From an uncultured Bacteroidales bacterium (GTDB lineage: Bacteria > Bacteroidota > Bacteroidia > Bacteroidales > P3), in the NCBI GenBank assembly GCA_947177315.1, contig CAMWTX010000081.1:1-7082 (forward strand): DNA of 7,082 bases, in the 5' to 3' direction. The number at the start of each line of letters is the position of its first letter. The stretch's first letter is position 1. The notes below the pieces were generated by a model. The model did no database searches. It was not told where the DNA came from and saw only the letters and a program-made list of their open reading frames with translations. The translations under genes were made by a program, and so were the position numbers. Shown here piece after piece: positions 5,663 through 7,082 of the stretch.

Positions 5663-7082
5663 TTATCTTACTGCCACTTTGTAACTGCGTGCACCTACCC
5701 TTACGACATACACACCGCTATGCCACACCGGAATAGCCGTGGCACGGCCGTTATAGATGCGTTGCCCCGCCACATTATACACCTGCACCAACCCTCTGTC
5801 TTCCGAAAGGTGTATCGTGCGGTCTTGAACATAAACGCGGAAGTTATCCGCCTCGGCGTTCTCGTTGGCGGTGGGCTCGGTACCATTCTTAGCAAAGATG
5901 GCCGTGAGCGTAATGTCTTCCGTTACAGTCAACCGGCGGGGATTAGCGGTAGTCCCATCATCCCAGCGGACAAAACAATAACCCTCATTCGGAAAAGCTT
6001 CTATCGTGATTTGTTCATCGAGTTCATATTCTCCACCCCCTGAGACATGGCCCATAGATGCATCGTTGACGTTTACCGTTACCATTACCGTACCCGTAGA
6101 GAGTTCTTTTATTATGGAGAATTCTTTCCATTCCCTTGCCGATTTATAAGCCTTCATACAGCCCCGCGGCACGTAAAGCGTGCTATGAACAGAAAAACAC
6201 CACTTATAACCAGCATTAACATGAATACAGTCAGGTGGTGTCCTAGATAGAGAAGTTACGGAAAGAAGTTTTTCACATCCATAAAAAGCACCATCCCCGA
6301 TAGAAGTCACACTCTTTGGTATCGTCACCGACGTCAAACCCGTACAATCCCCAAAAGCAGAAGAACCGATAGAGGTCACACTCTCCGGTATCGTCACCGA
6401 GGTCAAACCACTACATCCAAAAAAAGCATACTCCCCGATAGCGGTCACACTCTCCGGTATCGTCACCGAGGTAAGTTTATCCATTCCGTAACACAAATAG
6501 GAAGGAATACGCTCCACCTGATTTCCTAAAGTTATGGACGTTATATTCTCACAATTATAGAGCGGAGATTTCTCGCCAAAATAAGAATAATATCCAAAAT
6601 CCCGACAGGCAACGGCATTCCATTCCATTGTTGTCAAACCCGTACAATACGCAAAAGCAGAAGAACCGATAGAGGTCACACCTTCCGGTATCGTCAACGA
6701 GGTCAAACCGAAACAACCCCTAAAAGCAGAAGAACCGATAGAGGTCACACTCTCCGGTATCGTCACTGACTTCAAACCACTACAACCAGAACACAGATTG
6801 CCTGGAATATACTCCACCTCTTTACCAAATATGATAAAGCTTACAGATCCAAACGGGGAACTTTCAAAAGACTTACAATGTCTGGCATTCCATTCCACCG
6901 CCTTCAAAGCGCTACAGCCACCAAAAGCCATATCCCCGATAAAGGTCACACTCTCGCCTATCGTCACCGAGGTCAAACCCGTACAATACGCAAAAGCAGA
7001 AGAACCGATAGTGTCAACTCCCTCCGGTATCGTCACCGAGGTCAAACCGCTACAATTCGCAAAAGCATAATACCCGATAGAG
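5663..7082 (-). CDS. BspA-like leucine-rich-repeat surface protein, partial (C-terminal 472 residues)
   Basis: The frame is open to the right edge, so the signal peptide and first repeats are outside; a TTG at 7045 inside a repeat is not the start. From the visible end: residues 1-275 hold 23-residue LRR_5/BspA repeats of the type IGSSAFxxCTGLTSVTIPES, interrupted by two longer segments with EWNA (near 62-90 and 152-190). Next comes a cap segment (TPPDC...LYVPRGCMKAYKSA, about 281-314). An InlB B-repeat/Listeria-Bacteroides-type domain follows at about 331-398 (GGGEYELDEQITIEAFPNEG, then RWDDG). The last 50 residues (QVYNVAGQRIYNG ... SGVYVVRVGARSYKVAVR) resemble a C-terminal sorting domain of type IX-secreted proteins. 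Such proteins sit on the cell surface and can bind host or bacterial partners; the ligand here is unknown. It is the upstream member of a probable operon with the HEPN-like gene. Confidence 0.9.
   Translation of the reverse strand, partial: SIGYYAFANCSGLTSVTIPEGVDTIGSSAFAYCTGLTSVTIGESVTFIGDMAFGGCSALKAVEWNARHCKSFESSPFGSVSFIIFGKEVEYIPGNLCSGCSGLKSVTIPESVTSIGSSAFRGCFGLTSLTIPEGVTSIGSSAFAYCTGLTTMEWNAVACRDFGYYSYFGEKSPLYNCENITSITLGNQVERIPSYLCYGMDKLTSVTIPESVTAIGEYAFFGCSGLTSVTIPESVTSIGSSAFGDCTGLTSVTIPKSVTSIGDGAFYGCEKLLSVTSLSRTPPDCIHVNAGYKWCFSVHSTLYVPRGCMKAYKSAREWKEFSIIKELSTGTVMVTVNVNDASMGHVSGGGEYELDEQITIEAFPNEGYCFVRWDDGTTANPRRLTVTEDITLTAIFAKNGTEPTANENAEADNFRVYVQDRTIHLSEDRGLVQVYNVAGQRIYNGRATAIPVWHSGVYVVRVGARSYKVAVR
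6297..7082 (-). repeat. 69-bp tandem coding repeats of the LRR gene
   Basis: The plus-strand landmark CCGAT begins at 6297, 6366, 6435, then 6666, 6735, then 6936, 7005 and 7074: exact 69-bp steps separated by gaps of 231 and 201 bp. Each unit encodes one 23-residue leucine-rich repeat. Neighbouring units keep long identical blocks (e.g. GGTATCGTCACCGAGGTCAA), more than protein-level selection would need. The two irregular gaps encode the longer EWNA segments, so the array also has a higher-order period of about 270-300 bp. It continues past the window edge. Confidence 0.9.

Noticed and set aside
6798..7070. Plus-strand 90-codon frame with internal repeats
   Set aside because: It is the antisense of the LRR repeats; the repetition is inherited from the 69-bp coding units.

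Overview
The window looks like a chromosomal segment of a Bacteroidales species (Bacteroides/Prevotella-type). The support is the protein families present (DUF2027-Smr fusion, AAA_14/DUF4143 ATPase, BspA-type leucine-rich-repeat protein with an InlB-like repeat and a C-terminal sorting-like domain), promoter boxes resembling the Bacteroidota -7 consensus TAnnTTTG in front of several genes, and starts without strong Shine-Dalgarno sequences. No rRNA, tRNA, transposase, integrase or CRISPR array was seen.

Layout. Left end (1-266, minus): the N-terminal part of an MlaE-family lipid-transport permease, cut by the window edge. It diverges from a small putative lipoprotein (361-621, plus). The tail of the lipoprotein gene overlaps, tail to tail, the end of a SprT-like zinc-protease gene (517-1398, minus). 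That gene lies 15 nt behind a DPM1-like polyprenyl-phosphate sugar transferase (1414-2175, minus), so the two are probably one operon. A compact divergent promoter region (2176-2272) separates this pair from a DUF2027-Smr protein (2273-3451, plus).

Middle: 3452-3567 holds a -7-like box bracketed by an inverted repeat and followed by exact 22-bp-spaced copies of the same 9-mer, directly upstream of a DUF4143-type ATPase (3568-4752, plus). This is the most structured non-coding stretch of the window. A short GC-rich gap and a strong hairpin terminator serving the minus strand follow.

Right: a minus-strand pair, the downstream gene being an AT-rich gene with an R-X4-H motif that I read as a HEPN-like RNase candidate (4891-5643). 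Its upstream neighbour, 19 nt away, is a large BspA-like LRR surface protein (5663 to beyond 7082; its start lies outside the window). The LRR gene is made of 69-bp tandem DNA units that remain very similar to one another.

How they work together: the left half is mostly envelope and housekeeping (lipid transport, lipid-linked sugar synthesis, a protease, an Smr protein). The right half looks accessory (ATPase of unknown role with its repeat-laden leader, a putative HEPN protein, a variable surface protein). I see no complete, recognisable defence or secretion system. The HEPN-like gene and the repeat-controlled ATPase are the two best leads for something undescribed.
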